Below, piece by piece: positions 45,698-55,058 of a stretch of DNA of 64,000 nucleotides. This DNA is from Gammaproteobacteria bacterium (GTDB lineage: Bacteria > Pseudomonadota > Gammaproteobacteria > Steroidobacterales > Steroidobacteraceae): contig JADJHU010000002.1 in NCBI GenBank assembly GCA_016707425.1, positions 124,001 to 188,000 of the forward strand, written 5' to 3'. The notes beneath the pieces were generated by a model. That model searched no databases, was not told the DNA's origin, and was given only the letters and a program-made list of their open reading frames with translations. Numbering within the stretch: position 1 is the first letter of the stretch; every line of letters begins with the position of its first letter. A program made the translations under genes and the position numbers.

Positions 45698-45821
45698 ATT
45701 GAGAATCCTCTCGGTGATCACCGGATATCCAGCGAGCCTGTACTACCGATCCGACCGCAACGTCGTGCATTTGCACGATGTCCCAGCCGCTCACCGCCGT
45801 CTCCGGGTGCGCGGCGCATGC

Positions 45822-47741
45822 TCAGCGTATCTCATGCGGCTGGCGAGCCGCGGCCGAGGCCGGCGCAGCCGGCGTGTACCAGATCGGCGATGACCAGGCT
45901 CGCTCCTGCAAGGTAGCAGGACTCTCCTTGGGCAGCGATAGCCCATGGCGTGCGGCGAGGATCGTCGACCAGCGCGGCGTGGGGATCTCGAGCACGCGCA
46001 GATAGTAGACCGCAGGCTCACGCGCATCGAAGTCCGGGTCGGTCCACTCCGCGGCAAGTTCAGCCGCACCGATGCTATTGGTATAGGTCGCGTTACGGAG
46101 ATCCACCGTGTTGCCGACCGGCAATGCCTTGCCTGAGGTCGGATCGCGGCGCTGAGCGCCGCCGAGCGCTACGTCATAGATCCGCTCGCGCCGCTCCTCG
46201 CCCTCGAGCCAGACCTTCACGATCTGCGCCCGATCGAGATGGGCACCGTTCGGATCTTTCAGCGCCCAGAGGAGAAAACGCGGTGCTGCGGCAGCCTGCG
46301 GCCGCGGCGGCAGATCGCTACCCATCGCCACGCCTTCTGCATAGGCGCGCTGCACCCAGTCCACACTCCTGGTGAGACCGGCCGGATAGCCCCAACCGCC
46401 GAAGAGTCGCACCTGCAGGCGTGTGCCGGAAGTCGCAAAGGTCTCCCGTCGGCGCAGTGCCGCGTAGATCGAGTCGCGGTCATTGCGCTCGGCCCATACA
46501 CCCGTCAGCCCCCCCGATCCGAAGGCGAGCACAGGTGAGTCTGCCTCCGAGAGCAGTGCCTCTGCCGCGGCGCGGCTCGGCAGATTGACTGCCGGATCCA
46601 GGCCGTCGGTGACAGAAAAGGCATTCTCGGCCGAGGTCGAAAGGCCGTTGTGGAAATCGCTCCCGCCGACCGCGCCGAACTTGAAAGAGTTGACGCCCGT
46701 GCGCCGCTCGATGAGGAGCCCTCGGCCGAGCGCATCGCGCGCATAGCTGCCCGGAGGCACGCCCGGCAGATCAACACGCGGCACGAGGCGATCGAATACC
46801 TCAAAATTAGCGAACTCGTCGGCAGGCGAGAGCGTGGGCAGCGTCTCCGACTGGCCCTTGCCCTGCGCGATCTCGTTCAACGGCTCGTTCGCAGCACGAC
46901 GGCGCGCGTAGGCCGCATCGATCGCCCGCCCCTCGCTGTCGGTCCAGGCGAACATCTGACCTTCACTGCCGTTGGCGTTGTGCGGGATGGCGAGTGACTC
47001 GAAACCCTGTTTCCGGTTAGCTTCCAGATAGCTCCACAGATCCTCCGGGCGCTGCGAGTCGAGCGCCGTGAAAGGCGCAGGCGCCGAGTCGCCGCGGAAG
47101 ATGACGTTGCGGTGCAGGTTGTTGCGATACTGCGGATGCGAGGTCCACTCGTAGCCGATGAGCGTCGTGAAGCGCCCGGGCCGATAGTGCGCGTTCGCCA
47201 TCTCGATGGTGCGCGCCCAGGCCGAACGCCTCGCCTCGGGCGCACCCAGGCGCTTGCGCTCGGCCGGATCCGAAAGCAGCCGCGTGAGCTCCTGCAGGAA
47301 CGCGCCCGGGTCTTTCATCTGGGCGCGCTCCCGCTGGTAGCGCCGCCCGAGCTCGCTGCGAGAAAGCGTGCTCTCGGGGTCGTCGAGCTGGTTGAGAAAG
47401 CCCAGGTACTCGGCGTGATCGGTCACGGCCATGAAATCGAGCGGCTCGTGGCGGCGCACCTGCTTGCCGAGGTACTCCACCGGCTCGCCGCGCGCGAAGC
47501 GATAGGCGAGATCGGGGTCGGTGCGCGACTCGCTCAGGCCGTAGGAATCATAGGAGTAGGACGTGTGCAGGTGCAGCTCGCCGAAGAGCGCGCGACGCGC
47601 CTCGGGCGGCGCGCCGACAGCGTCGGTGCTGCCCGCTCCGGCCACGAGCACCACGAACTGCGCGACCAGTCTGGCCGCGCAGGCCCGACTCGCAGGCTGC
47701 CAAGGGGCTTTGCATGCGGCCTTCCCTCCCAAGCCCTTCAC
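45822..47741 (-). CDS. DUF3604 protein (PHP-like, exported)
   Basis: 639 residues from GTG 47741, overlapping the sulfatase stop (GTGA). A signal-like segment (VAQFVVLVAGAGS) precedes FGELHLHTSYSYDS and DFMAVTDHAEYLGF, the metal-binding H-x-H and D-H patterns of PHP-type hydrolases. GAVGGSDFHNGLS further on supplies more ligands. DUF3604 proteins are widespread in environmental proteobacteria and repeatedly neighbour sulfatases and TonB receptors, but no activity is firmly known. Probably a periplasmic metal-dependent hydrolase. Confidence 0.88.
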   Translation of the reverse strand: MKGLGGKAACKAPWQPASRACAARLVAQFVVLVAGAGSTDAVGAPPEARRALFGELHLHTSYSYDSYGLSESRTDPDLAYRFARGEPVEYLGKQVRRHEPLDFMAVTDHAEYLGFLNQLDDPESTLSRSELGRRYQRERAQMKDPGAFLQELTRLLSDPAERKRLGAPEARRSAWARTIEMANAHYRPGRFTTLIGYEWTSHPQYRNNLHRNVIFRGDSAPAPFTALDSQRPEDLWSYLEANRKQGFESLAIPHNANGSEGQMFAWTDSEGRAIDAAYARRRAANEPLNEIAQGKGQSETLPTLSPADEFANFEVFDRLVPRVDLPGVPPGSYARDALGRGLLIERRTGVNSFKFGAVGGSDFHNGLSTSAENAFSVTDGLDPAVNLPSRAAAEALLSEADSPVLAFGSGGLTGVWAERNDRDSIYAALRRRETFATSGTRLQVRLFGGWGYPAGLTRSVDWVQRAYAEGVAMGSDLPPRPQAAAAPRFLLWALKDPNGAHLDRAQIVKVWLEGEERRERIYDVALGGAQRRDPTSGKALPVGNTVDLRNATYTNSIGAAELAAEWTDPDFDAREPAVYYLRVLEIPTPRWSTILAARHGLSLPKESPATLQERAWSSPIWYTPAAPASAAARQPHEIR

Positions 47742-50062
47742 CGCTGCTGCTCCGCCGGACGCAGGCGCACGTCCACGCGCTCGATGCGGCCGCCGCTGAA
47801 CGGATACCCGAGCGCGCCCTCAGGCGGGTAGCGCCCGGCGGCCGAGCCCCGGTCGATGCCGACATCGAAGGTCTCGTGAATCGAGAACCACATCGGCGGA
47901 GTCGCTGCCAGCCGCCCCTCGCCCTGCGGTTCGCCGTCGAGCAAGAGGCGTGCCGTGCCGCCCTTGGCGTAGCCGCCGCCGTCATAGTCGAACTCCACCT
48001 GCAGAAGGTGCTGACCAGGCTCGAGCGCTCGTTCGCCTGCGAGCTCGATCGAGTCGACCTCGAATGTGCGGTAGGCGAATACGGGGCGACCGGCCCCGTC
48101 GAGATAGAGCGACCAGCCGGCCGAGGAGCCACCCATGGTGGCGATCACCCCACGCGCACCCGGCGCCGTCACGGCTATCGTCGCCGAAAGCGTCCAGGAG
48201 CGGTTGAGAAGACGTGGCGCGCCCTTCTCCGGAATGCCGATCGCTCCGGGGTAGTAGGTGAACTCCGTGCGCTGGCCCGTGAGACTCGGTAGAGGAGCGT
48301 TGAGCACTGGCCCCGCCCTCAGCGGCAGCACTTGGTTGCGCTCGGCTTCCTGCATGAAGAGCACCCGCAGCTGGCGAAGGCGCTCGGGCTCTCGGGCGGC
48401 GAGATCGTGCGCCTGGCTGAAGTCGCGGCGCAGATCGTAGAGCTCCCAGCGATCGGCTTCGAAGGGCTTCTCCGTCGCAACCGCCTGCTCGGGCTTGCCT
48501 AATGAGAACCAGGGCACGGGCAGGCGGATGGCTGAAGCCATCCAGCCCTCGTGATAGATGGCGCGATGTCCGTACACCTCGAAGTACTGCGTGGTGTGCC
48601 GCTCAGGGGCCTTCGCATCGGTGAAGCTGTAGAGGAGACTCGTGCCATCGAGCGGTTTCTGCTTGATACCGTCCACGACCGAGGGTGCTTCGATGCCGGC
48701 CGCTTCGAGCACGGTGGGCAGGATGTCGTTCACGTGAGCGAACTGGCTCCGCAGCCCGCCGCGTTCCGTGATGCGCTTCGGCCAGGTGACCACCATCGGA
48801 TTGCGCGTGCCCCCGAGGTGCGAGGCGATGCTCTTGGTCCACTGGAAGGGCGCATTCGTCGCCCAGCCCCAACCGAACGGGTACATCGCATAAGTGCCCG
48901 GTCCCCCGAAGCTCTCCAGGCGTTCGAGCATCCGGGCGCGGCTCTCGGGCAGCCCCTGGGCGGCGCCCATGTAGTTGAGACTGCCGGAGAGCCCGCCGTC
49001 CGGCGAGCCTCCATTGTCGCCGACGATGTAGATGAAGAGGGTGTTCTCGAACTCTCCTGAGTCTTTGAGCGCCTGGACGATCCGCCCCACCTGCGCATCG
49101 GTGTGGGCGAGAAAGCCTGCAAACACCTCCATCAGGCGCGCGGCGATTCTCTTATCATCAGCGCTGAGCGTATCCCACGCCGGCAGGCCCTCGGGGCGCG
49201 CGGTGAGCCGCGTGTCGGCCGGCACCACGCCGAGCTTTTTCTGGCGGGCGATGATCTCCTCGCGCAGCTTGTCCCACCCTTGGTCGAAGCGACCGCGATA
49301 CTTCTCGATCCACGCCTTCGGCGCCTGCAGCGGCGCGTGCGCAGCGCCCGGGGCAAAGTAGATGAAGAAGGGTTTCTCCGGCGTGAGGGACTGTTGCGCG
49401 CGCATCCACTCGATCGCACGATCGGCGAGGTCCTCGGTCAGGTGATAGCCCTCTCCTGGAGGGCGCATCACCGGCGTCGTGCCCTCGACGAGGGTGGGCT
49501 CGAACTGATCCGTCTCACCGCCCAGAAAGCCGTAGAACTTCTCGAACCCCTGCCCGGTCGGCCAGCGATCGAAAGGTCCTGACTGCGAACTCTCCCAGTC
49601 GGGCGTCTGGTGCCACTTGCCAAAGGCCGCCGTGTTGTAGCCGTTATCCCGCAGGAGCTCGGCGATCGTGGCCGCATCCCTCACATGCACCCCATGATAG
49701 CCGGGCCGTTCATCGGCTGTGTTCAACACGGCGCCGATCCCGACGGCGTGCGCATTGCGCCCGGAGAGCAGCGCCGCTCGGGTGGGCGAGCAGATGGCGG
49801 TGGTGTGGAAGTGGTTGTAGCGCAGGCCTTCGTGAGCCAAGGCATCGAGCGCAGGGGTTTCGGCCGGACCGCCGAAGGTGGAGGCAGCACCAAAGCCGAC
49901 GTCGTCCAAGAGCACCACCACCACGTTCGGGGCACCCTCGGGCGCTCGCGCCTGCAGTGGCGGCGCGGCCGCAGCGGCCTGCTGCCCGTGAGCGACGCCG
50001 ATCGGCATGAGCGCAGCGGTCAGCAGCGCGACGCCCCACGCACGACGAATCGTGTGCGACAT
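47738..50062 (-). CDS. Exported arylsulfatase (formylglycine type I)
   Basis: 774 residues. A signal peptide (about 1-26) is followed by VVVVLLDDVGFG (metal aspartates D53/D54) and the activation motif CSPTRAALLSGR, in which Cys91 becomes formylglycine. AFGKWH carries the active-site lysine and histidine, and IVGDNGGSPDG supplies further metal ligands. A C-terminal beta-rich extension of about 200 residues may be a lectin-like domain. It hydrolyses sulfate esters in the periplasm. A maturase (formylglycine-generating enzyme) must be encoded elsewhere. It lies 39 bp after the TonB receptor gene. Confidence 0.94.
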   Translation of the reverse strand: MSHTIRRAWGVALLTAALMPIGVAHGQQAAAAAPPLQARAPEGAPNVVVVLLDDVGFGAASTFGGPAETPALDALAHEGLRYNHFHTTAICSPTRAALLSGRNAHAVGIGAVLNTADERPGYHGVHVRDAATIAELLRDNGYNTAAFGKWHQTPDWESSQSGPFDRWPTGQGFEKFYGFLGGETDQFEPTLVEGTTPVMRPPGEGYHLTEDLADRAIEWMRAQQSLTPEKPFFIYFAPGAAHAPLQAPKAWIEKYRGRFDQGWDKLREEIIARQKKLGVVPADTRLTARPEGLPAWDTLSADDKRIAARLMEVFAGFLAHTDAQVGRIVQALKDSGEFENTLFIYIVGDNGGSPDGGLSGSLNYMGAAQGLPESRARMLERLESFGGPGTYAMYPFGWGWATNAPFQWTKSIASHLGGTRNPMVVTWPKRITERGGLRSQFAHVNDILPTVLEAAGIEAPSVVDGIKQKPLDGTSLLYSFTDAKAPERHTTQYFEVYGHRAIYHEGWMASAIRLPVPWFSLGKPEQAVATEKPFEADRWELYDLRRDFSQAHDLAAREPERLRQLRVLFMQEAERNQVLPLRAGPVLNAPLPSLTGQRTEFTYYPGAIGIPEKGAPRLLNRSWTLSATIAVTAPGARGVIATMGGSSAGWSLYLDGAGRPVFAYRTFEVDSIELAGERALEPGQHLLQVEFDYDGGGYAKGGTARLLLDGEPQGEGRLAATPPMWFSIHETFDVGIDRGSAAGRYPPEGALGYPFSGGRIERVDVRLRPAEQQR

Positions 50063-50101
50063 TCTCTCTCCTTGCTCTACCAGTGCCGGCCGCCCCGAGA
50101 C

Positions 50102-52957
50102 TCACTCTCCGAAGCGATAGCGCAGCGAGACCCCGTACATGCGCGGCTCACCGTAAACAGAATGGGCAAAGCCCGATGCCTGGCGGGTCCCCGGCGCTGC
50201 CATGACCCGGTAAAGCTTGTCGGTGACGTTCGTCCCCCAGACCCGCAAGTCCAGCCTGGAGCCGAATACCTCGCTCCAGTCGAGCGAGAGGTTGAGCGTG
50301 CCGTAAGCGCCCACCCAGGCGAGCGGATCGTCGTTGGGCGTCATCGCGCCGCCGTGAAAGGCTCGATCCACCCACGAATAGACCGCCCCGAAGGCCAGCG
50401 ACCCGACCTCCTCGCCCAAGACCATCGTGTAGCGTGCGCCCAGATTGGCCATGTGCTCAGGTACGTACTGAAACGGGATGCAGGAGAGATCGAGACTCGT
50501 GGACGGCTGGCCGGGAAAGGGCACGGCGACCGGACCATTGCAGGAATCTATCTGGCGAACCAGCGGATCGGGCGCAAGATCCACGATGTAGCTGGTGAAC
50601 TTAGCGTCCGTGTAGGCATAGCCGAGCGAGAGCTCCAGGTTCTCGATCGGACGGAGTATCGACTCGACTTCGACCCCTTGGATGCGCGCGCCCTCAGCGT
50701 TGAACTTGCTCGCGCCCTGATCGAGACAGGTCGCATTCGGGCAGGTGCCATCGGGCCGCACATTTGGGTAGCTGTCGGCTCCACCGCGCTGCATATCCTC
50801 ATAGTCGACGTAGTAGGCGTCGACGTTGAAGCGTAGCGGCATGTTACCGAGGCGCAGATCGGTCTTGGCACCGAGCTCATAGCTCGTGACGAACTCAGGG
50901 CGGAAGGTAAGTGCCAAGGGTCGCGGCCCATAGAAGTTGAACCCTCCCGCTTTGTAGCCGCGGGTGACCTTGCCGTAGAAGAGCGCATCGTCGCTCGCCT
51001 GGTAATCGAGTCCTGCCGTCCAGGTCGGCTCGGAGTACTCGAGCTCGACGTTCTGAACCAGCGGAATTACGAAGTAGTTGCTCGCGTAGCGCGATCCGAT
51101 GATCCGGTCCTTCGTGTAGCGCAGGCCTGCCGTGAAGCTCAGCTTCTCGAGCGCGTTCGAGAGGGTACCGAGATTCAGAGTCGCCTGGCTGTAGAGAGCC
51201 CTGCTGCGGTTCTCGACGTCGTAGAAGAGGCCCGGGTTGAGGCTCCCGGCGTTGAAACTCCCAGCCGCCTGCAGCCCTTCAGGCTTCTGGTTGGAATAGT
51301 AGACGCCGAACGCGAAATCGAGATTGCCGTCGAGGACCTCGCCGAGCAGCTGCAGCTCCTCGGTCACTTGGCTCGAATCGGTGATCATCGCCTCGTCGCC
51401 GACCGAGCCGAAGGGATTGCCGGCAGCGACGAAGGGCGGCAGCGACGAGAGGATTGGGAGAATCGAGCCGTCCTGATCCCACGCGAAGTTCTGCTCCATC
51501 CGCTGATAGCTCGCGATGTTGCGCAGGGTGAGCGCGTCGGTGAACTGGAAGCTCAAGGTGTCGATCACCCCCCAGGTCTTCAGCTTCGAGAACTGATCGA
51601 CGTTCATCGCCACGTGCCTGGGCCCGAGCTGCCGCTGGCGGGCAAGCACCTGCTGGGAGATCGTCGAGTCGAAGAGCCGGGCGGGATTGAAGGGGCGAAG
51701 ATAAGCGAGATTCGAGGCGATCTTCGCCACATTCTGCGTGTCGGTGGGGATGTCGGTGATGACGGCGCCATTGCCGTTGTCACGCGAGTCGCCGTAGTAG
51801 CCCAGCAGGTAGTTCTCGATGTGCTCGGTCGGGCGGAAGGTGATGCCGATGCGCCCGTGCCAGTAGTCCTTGTCGTCGTAATCCTTGCCGGCAAAGCCCG
51901 GACTACGGTTGGCGAAGCAGCCGCCGGGGTTCGGCACGCAGACATCGCTGAAGCCGTAAGGCCCCGGCCCCACGTCCTTGGTGAAGCCGTCACGCTCGAC
52001 GTGCTTGAAGGCGGCCCGCATGAGAAGCCGATCCTCGATCACCGGCACATTGAGAGCGGCTTCGTACTCGCGGTTGTTGTAGTTGCCAAACTGCACCTGG
52101 GCGTAGCCCTCGAGCTCATTGGTCGGCTTCTTTGGGCCCAGCAGCACCGCACCTCCGGTGGTATTGCGCCCGAAGAGCGTCCCTTGCGGCCCGCGCAGCA
52201 CCTGAAGCGATTCCAGATCGAAGAAGGTGCCGGGTCCGCCCTGGTTAGCGGTGATGCCGCCCTGGAGAAGCGGCACCTCAGCGAAGTAGTTCACCACGCC
52301 AACCGACGAGAGAAAGGTCTGGCCCTGGCCGCGAATGACCACGACTTCCGCATTGCGCTGAGTGCCGTTTGAGGTGACGGTGAGGGAGGGCACTTTGCCC
52401 ATGATATCGGTGGCGCTGCCGATGTTTTGCTGGCGCAGCTGCTCGGCGTCGAAGGCTGTGATCGCAACAGGCACAGACTGGATGAGTTCCTCGCGGCGGT
52501 TCGCCGTCACCACGACTTCTTCGATCGCTACGGCCTGATCGGCCACCGCTTTCGTTCCGACCGTATCGGCGCGCGGGGTCTCAGCTTGCGCCAGATGAGT
52601 CCTCATCGCGCCGCCGTCCGCCAAGGGACTCGCGGGTGCCTGCGAGACCGCCACCGTGCGCTCGTCGAGAACTTCGTAACGCAGCCCCGTGCCTTGCAGC
52701 AGCCGCTCGAGCGTCGCCAGCACCGGATAAGTCCCGAGGATCCGTTCGCTCCTCAGCCCCGAGACCGCATCCGGCCGGAACAGGATCTGCAGGTCGGCCT
52801 GCCTGGCGAACTCCGAGAGCGCAGTGGCCAGAGGCTGCGCTTCGATCGAGAACGACTTCTGTATCTCTGGCTCACCCGCAAAGACCGGGGGTGCAGCAGC
52901 CGCCAGCAAGGTTGCAACGATCGCCAGTGCCGCAGCCCGGTGCAGATTCCCCAACAT
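50102..52957 (-). CDS. TonB-dependent outer-membrane receptor with STN signalling domain
   Basis: 951 residues from ATG 52957, chosen because it starts a clean signal peptide (ALAIVATLLAAAAPPVFA) and has AAGGGGGATG-like purines upstream; a longer frame reaches 53047. An STN domain (about 34-85) is followed by the TonB-box region (EEVVVTANRREELIQ), the plug (LRGPQGTLFGRNTTGGAV) and a 22-strand barrel ending YRFGE. Barrel style (RPEFVTSYELGAKTD) matches the sphingomonad/steroid-degrader receptor group rather than siderophore receptors. The STN domain should signal to the FecR/FecI pair encoded divergently. Confidence 0.94.
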   Translation of the reverse strand: MLGNLHRAAALAIVATLLAAAAPPVFAGEPEIQKSFSIEAQPLATALSEFARQADLQILFRPDAVSGLRSERILGTYPVLATLERLLQGTGLRYEVLDERTVAVSQAPASPLADGGAMRTHLAQAETPRADTVGTKAVADQAVAIEEVVVTANRREELIQSVPVAITAFDAEQLRQQNIGSATDIMGKVPSLTVTSNGTQRNAEVVVIRGQGQTFLSSVGVVNYFAEVPLLQGGITANQGGPGTFFDLESLQVLRGPQGTLFGRNTTGGAVLLGPKKPTNELEGYAQVQFGNYNNREYEAALNVPVIEDRLLMRAAFKHVERDGFTKDVGPGPYGFSDVCVPNPGGCFANRSPGFAGKDYDDKDYWHGRIGITFRPTEHIENYLLGYYGDSRDNGNGAVITDIPTDTQNVAKIASNLAYLRPFNPARLFDSTISQQVLARQRQLGPRHVAMNVDQFSKLKTWGVIDTLSFQFTDALTLRNIASYQRMEQNFAWDQDGSILPILSSLPPFVAAGNPFGSVGDEAMITDSSQVTEELQLLGEVLDGNLDFAFGVYYSNQKPEGLQAAGSFNAGSLNPGLFYDVENRSRALYSQATLNLGTLSNALEKLSFTAGLRYTKDRIIGSRYASNYFVIPLVQNVELEYSEPTWTAGLDYQASDDALFYGKVTRGYKAGGFNFYGPRPLALTFRPEFVTSYELGAKTDLRLGNMPLRFNVDAYYVDYEDMQRGGADSYPNVRPDGTCPNATCLDQGASKFNAEGARIQGVEVESILRPIENLELSLGYAYTDAKFTSYIVDLAPDPLVRQIDSCNGPVAVPFPGQPSTSLDLSCIPFQYVPEHMANLGARYTMVLGEEVGSLAFGAVYSWVDRAFHGGAMTPNDDPLAWVGAYGTLNLSLDWSEVFGSRLDLRVWGTNVTDKLYRVMAAPGTRQASGFAHSVYGEPRMYGVSLRYRFGE

Positions 52958-53035
52958 GGCCCATCCCCCTTCAGGACTCGTGTGCATGAATGCTCTCAAG
53001 AGCGGTCCCTGCCCCGCATAGACGCTGGCAAAAAG

Positions 53036-53073
53036 AAAATCCGCCAACCCCTGGAGGCGGCGCGGCGGATTTT
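53036..53073. promoter_or_regulatory. Inverted repeat between the TonB receptor and fecI genes
   Basis: Arms AAAATCCGCC (53036-53045) and GGCGGATTTT (53064-53073) are perfectly complementary with an 18-bp spacer. Lying in front of two divergent genes, it is more likely an operator or attenuator than a terminator, though the A- and T-rich flanks resemble a bidirectional terminator. Confidence 0.5.
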
Positions 53074-53113
53074 CCGATCCGCGGCGTCTCTTGACTGGGG
53101 GCGACGATTAGGG

Positions 53114-53725
53114 ATGGATAGAGCGAAGTCCCGGAAGTCTGCGGTGCGATCGATTCAGCGAGAGAAACCTGCCGATCCTGCGGCCGAGATGGCTTGCCCG
53201 GGCGGCGACCCCGTCGAGCAGGCCCGGCAGGCCTTCGTCACCGCGCTATTCGTCCGGTATCGCGGCACCCTGCTCCGCTACGCCGAGCGCCTGGTGGGGT
53301 CCGTCGAGGACGCGGCGGATCTCGTCCAGGAGACCTACTACCGCGTCATGCGGCGCCCGATGGCCAGCCAGTTCGAGGCCGCCGTCCGTGCTTACCTGTT
53401 CCAGACGATGCGCAACCTCGCCAAGGATTCCTACCGGAGAAACGGCCGGCGGTTTGCCAGCTCGCACGTCGCCGTCGACGATGAGCTGCCCGATGCTGCG
53501 CTGACGCCCGAGGAATTCGTCGCCTCACAACAGACCGCAACCGAACTGCTCCTGGCCGTGCGCCGCCTGCCGTCCGAGCAGCGAGTGGTGCTCCTGCTCA
53601 ACCGTGAGCAGGACATGACCCTGGAGGACATCGCCGAGCATCTGGGGATCAGCAAGCGCACGGCCGAGCGGCGGCTCCGGACGGCGATCGAATCGCTGGT
53701 GCAGGCCATGAGGCTTGCGCGATGA
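53114..53725 (+). CDS. FecI-type ECF sigma factor
   Basis: 203 residues from ATG 53114. Region 2 (LFVRYRGTLLRYAERLVGSVEDAADLVQETYYRV) and region 4 (LPSEQRVVLLLNREQDMTLEDIAEHLGISKRTAERRL) are both complete. Its stop overlaps the fecR start (ATGA). By analogy with FecI systems it should direct transcription of the divergent receptor operon when the substrate binds outside. Confidence 0.92.
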   Translation: MDRAKSRKSAVRSIQREKPADPAAEMACPGGDPVEQARQAFVTALFVRYRGTLLRYAERLVGSVEDAADLVQETYYRVMRRPMASQFEAAVRAYLFQTMRNLAKDSYRRNGRRFASSHVAVDDELPDAALTPEEFVASQQTATELLLAVRRLPSEQRVVLLLNREQDMTLEDIAEHLGISKRTAERRLRTAIESLVQAMRLAR

Positions 53726-54804
53726 ACTGGTCTCGACCGACCATCAGGCATCCTCGAACGGCAACCGGCTGGTTCGCGCGACTGCGCTCGCGCGAGATTT
53801 CGCCCGCCGAGCGAGCTCGGTTCCGGCGGTGGCTCGAAGCAGATCCCAGGAATCGGGAGGATTTTCGCCGCCGCGAGGAGCTCTGGCAGCTGCTGGGAGC
53901 CGTCGTGAGAGATGGACGCTTGGCCGAGGAAACCCGGCAGGCCGTCTCTCGGCCGCCGCCGGGCAGAAGCGCTCGTGCCCGCCTCGGCAGATGGTCTGCA
54001 GTAGCTGCCGGTCTCGCACTTGCCTCGATCAGCGGCTGGTGGTCCGTCGAGCTCGCCGGCGTGCGCGATGTGCAGACCGCGGTCGGCGAACAGCAGCGAG
54101 TCGTCCTGCCGGACGGCTCACACATCACGGTGAACACCGCCTCTCGGCTGCGCATCGACTACCGATTCGGTCGACGCAGAATCCGCCTCGAGCAGGGCGA
54201 AGCATTGTTCGATGTCGCGCACGATGCAGCACATCCGTTCGTCGTGCAGACGGCCCAGGCACTCGTCACCGCGCTGGGGACGGAGTTTGCCGTCGAGCAA
54301 TCCGCCCAGGGCATCGAGGTCAATGTTCTCGAAGGCCGCGTGCGCGCCGAGGCCCCGCGCGCCGGCGAGAGATCGTCCCCCTCGATCGTGCTGGCCGTCG
54401 GCCAGGCCGGGCTTCTTTCACCTCGAGACCGGGAGTGGACGCAGGGGCGCGCCGATTCGGCTCGAATCCGAGCCTGGCAGGCCGAGCGTCTCGAGTTCCA
54501 GGACGCCACGCTGGAGGCCGTCGTCGCCGAGTTCAACCGGTACAGTACCACGCAGCTCGTGCTCGACGATCGGCGGCTTGCGCCGCTGCAGGTGAGCGGC
54601 GTGTTTCGCATCGGCCATACCGCGTCGCTCGTGCGCGCGCTGGTCGAGGTCTACCCGATCCAGGCCTACTGGGAGTCGAACCGTGTCGTTCTCCGGTATG
54701 CGCCACGGCCCGGCACGCCTGCTCGGAATCTGGCGCGCGGTGAGGACCTGCGCGGGTCACCTCTCGGCAACGCTCAGCCGCACGTGCCCGGCACCGGCGA
54801 GTAG
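53722..54804 (+). CDS. FecR-type anti-sigma/transmembrane signal transducer
   Basis: 360 residues. An N-terminal cytoplasmic DUF4880 part (LRSREISPAERARFRRWLEADPRNREDFRR) contacts the sigma factor. One TM (about 91-108) and the periplasmic FecR domain (QQRVVLPDGSHITVNTASRLRIDY ... FVVQTAQALVTALGTEFAV) follow, then a short STN-like tail (LQVSGVFRIGHTASLVRALVEVYP). It senses the receptor's STN domain and regulates the FecI-type factor. The 254 bp after it hold no recognised gene. Confidence 0.92.
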   Translation: MNWSRPTIRHPRTATGWFARLRSREISPAERARFRRWLEADPRNREDFRRREELWQLLGAVVRDGRLAEETRQAVSRPPPGRSARARLGRWSAVAAGLALASISGWWSVELAGVRDVQTAVGEQQRVVLPDGSHITVNTASRLRIDYRFGRRRIRLEQGEALFDVAHDAAHPFVVQTAQALVTALGTEFAVEQSAQGIEVNVLEGRVRAEAPRAGERSSPSIVLAVGQAGLLSPRDREWTQGRADSARIRAWQAERLEFQDATLEAVVAEFNRYSTTQLVLDDRRLAPLQVSGVFRIGHTASLVRALVEVYPIQAYWESNRVVLRYAPRPGTPARNLARGEDLRGSPLGNAQPHVPGTGE

Positions 54805-55058
54805 GTACAAGCCTGCTCGGGTGAAATCACCTGGAACTGAGTTCGGCGCGGCACCACCGGCACCGAAAGCGCAGCATGTGAGTCGTGCCTGCGCTCACGT
54901 GCTCGGCATTTCTCTACGCGCCCACTCGATTCCCGGCTGTACGGCCTGCGCAGTGGACGTCACGCTCACCTCGTGCGCGACGGGCACGTTGGTGGCTGAC
55001 GCTGTGGATCTGCCGCATGTTCGGGTAACGCGCTCCAGGCAGCGACGAAGGAGCCTTG

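Noticed and set aside
51368..52372. A 334-residue plus-strand frame inside the TonB receptor
   Set aside because: Antisense shadow; the receptor on the minus strand is complete.
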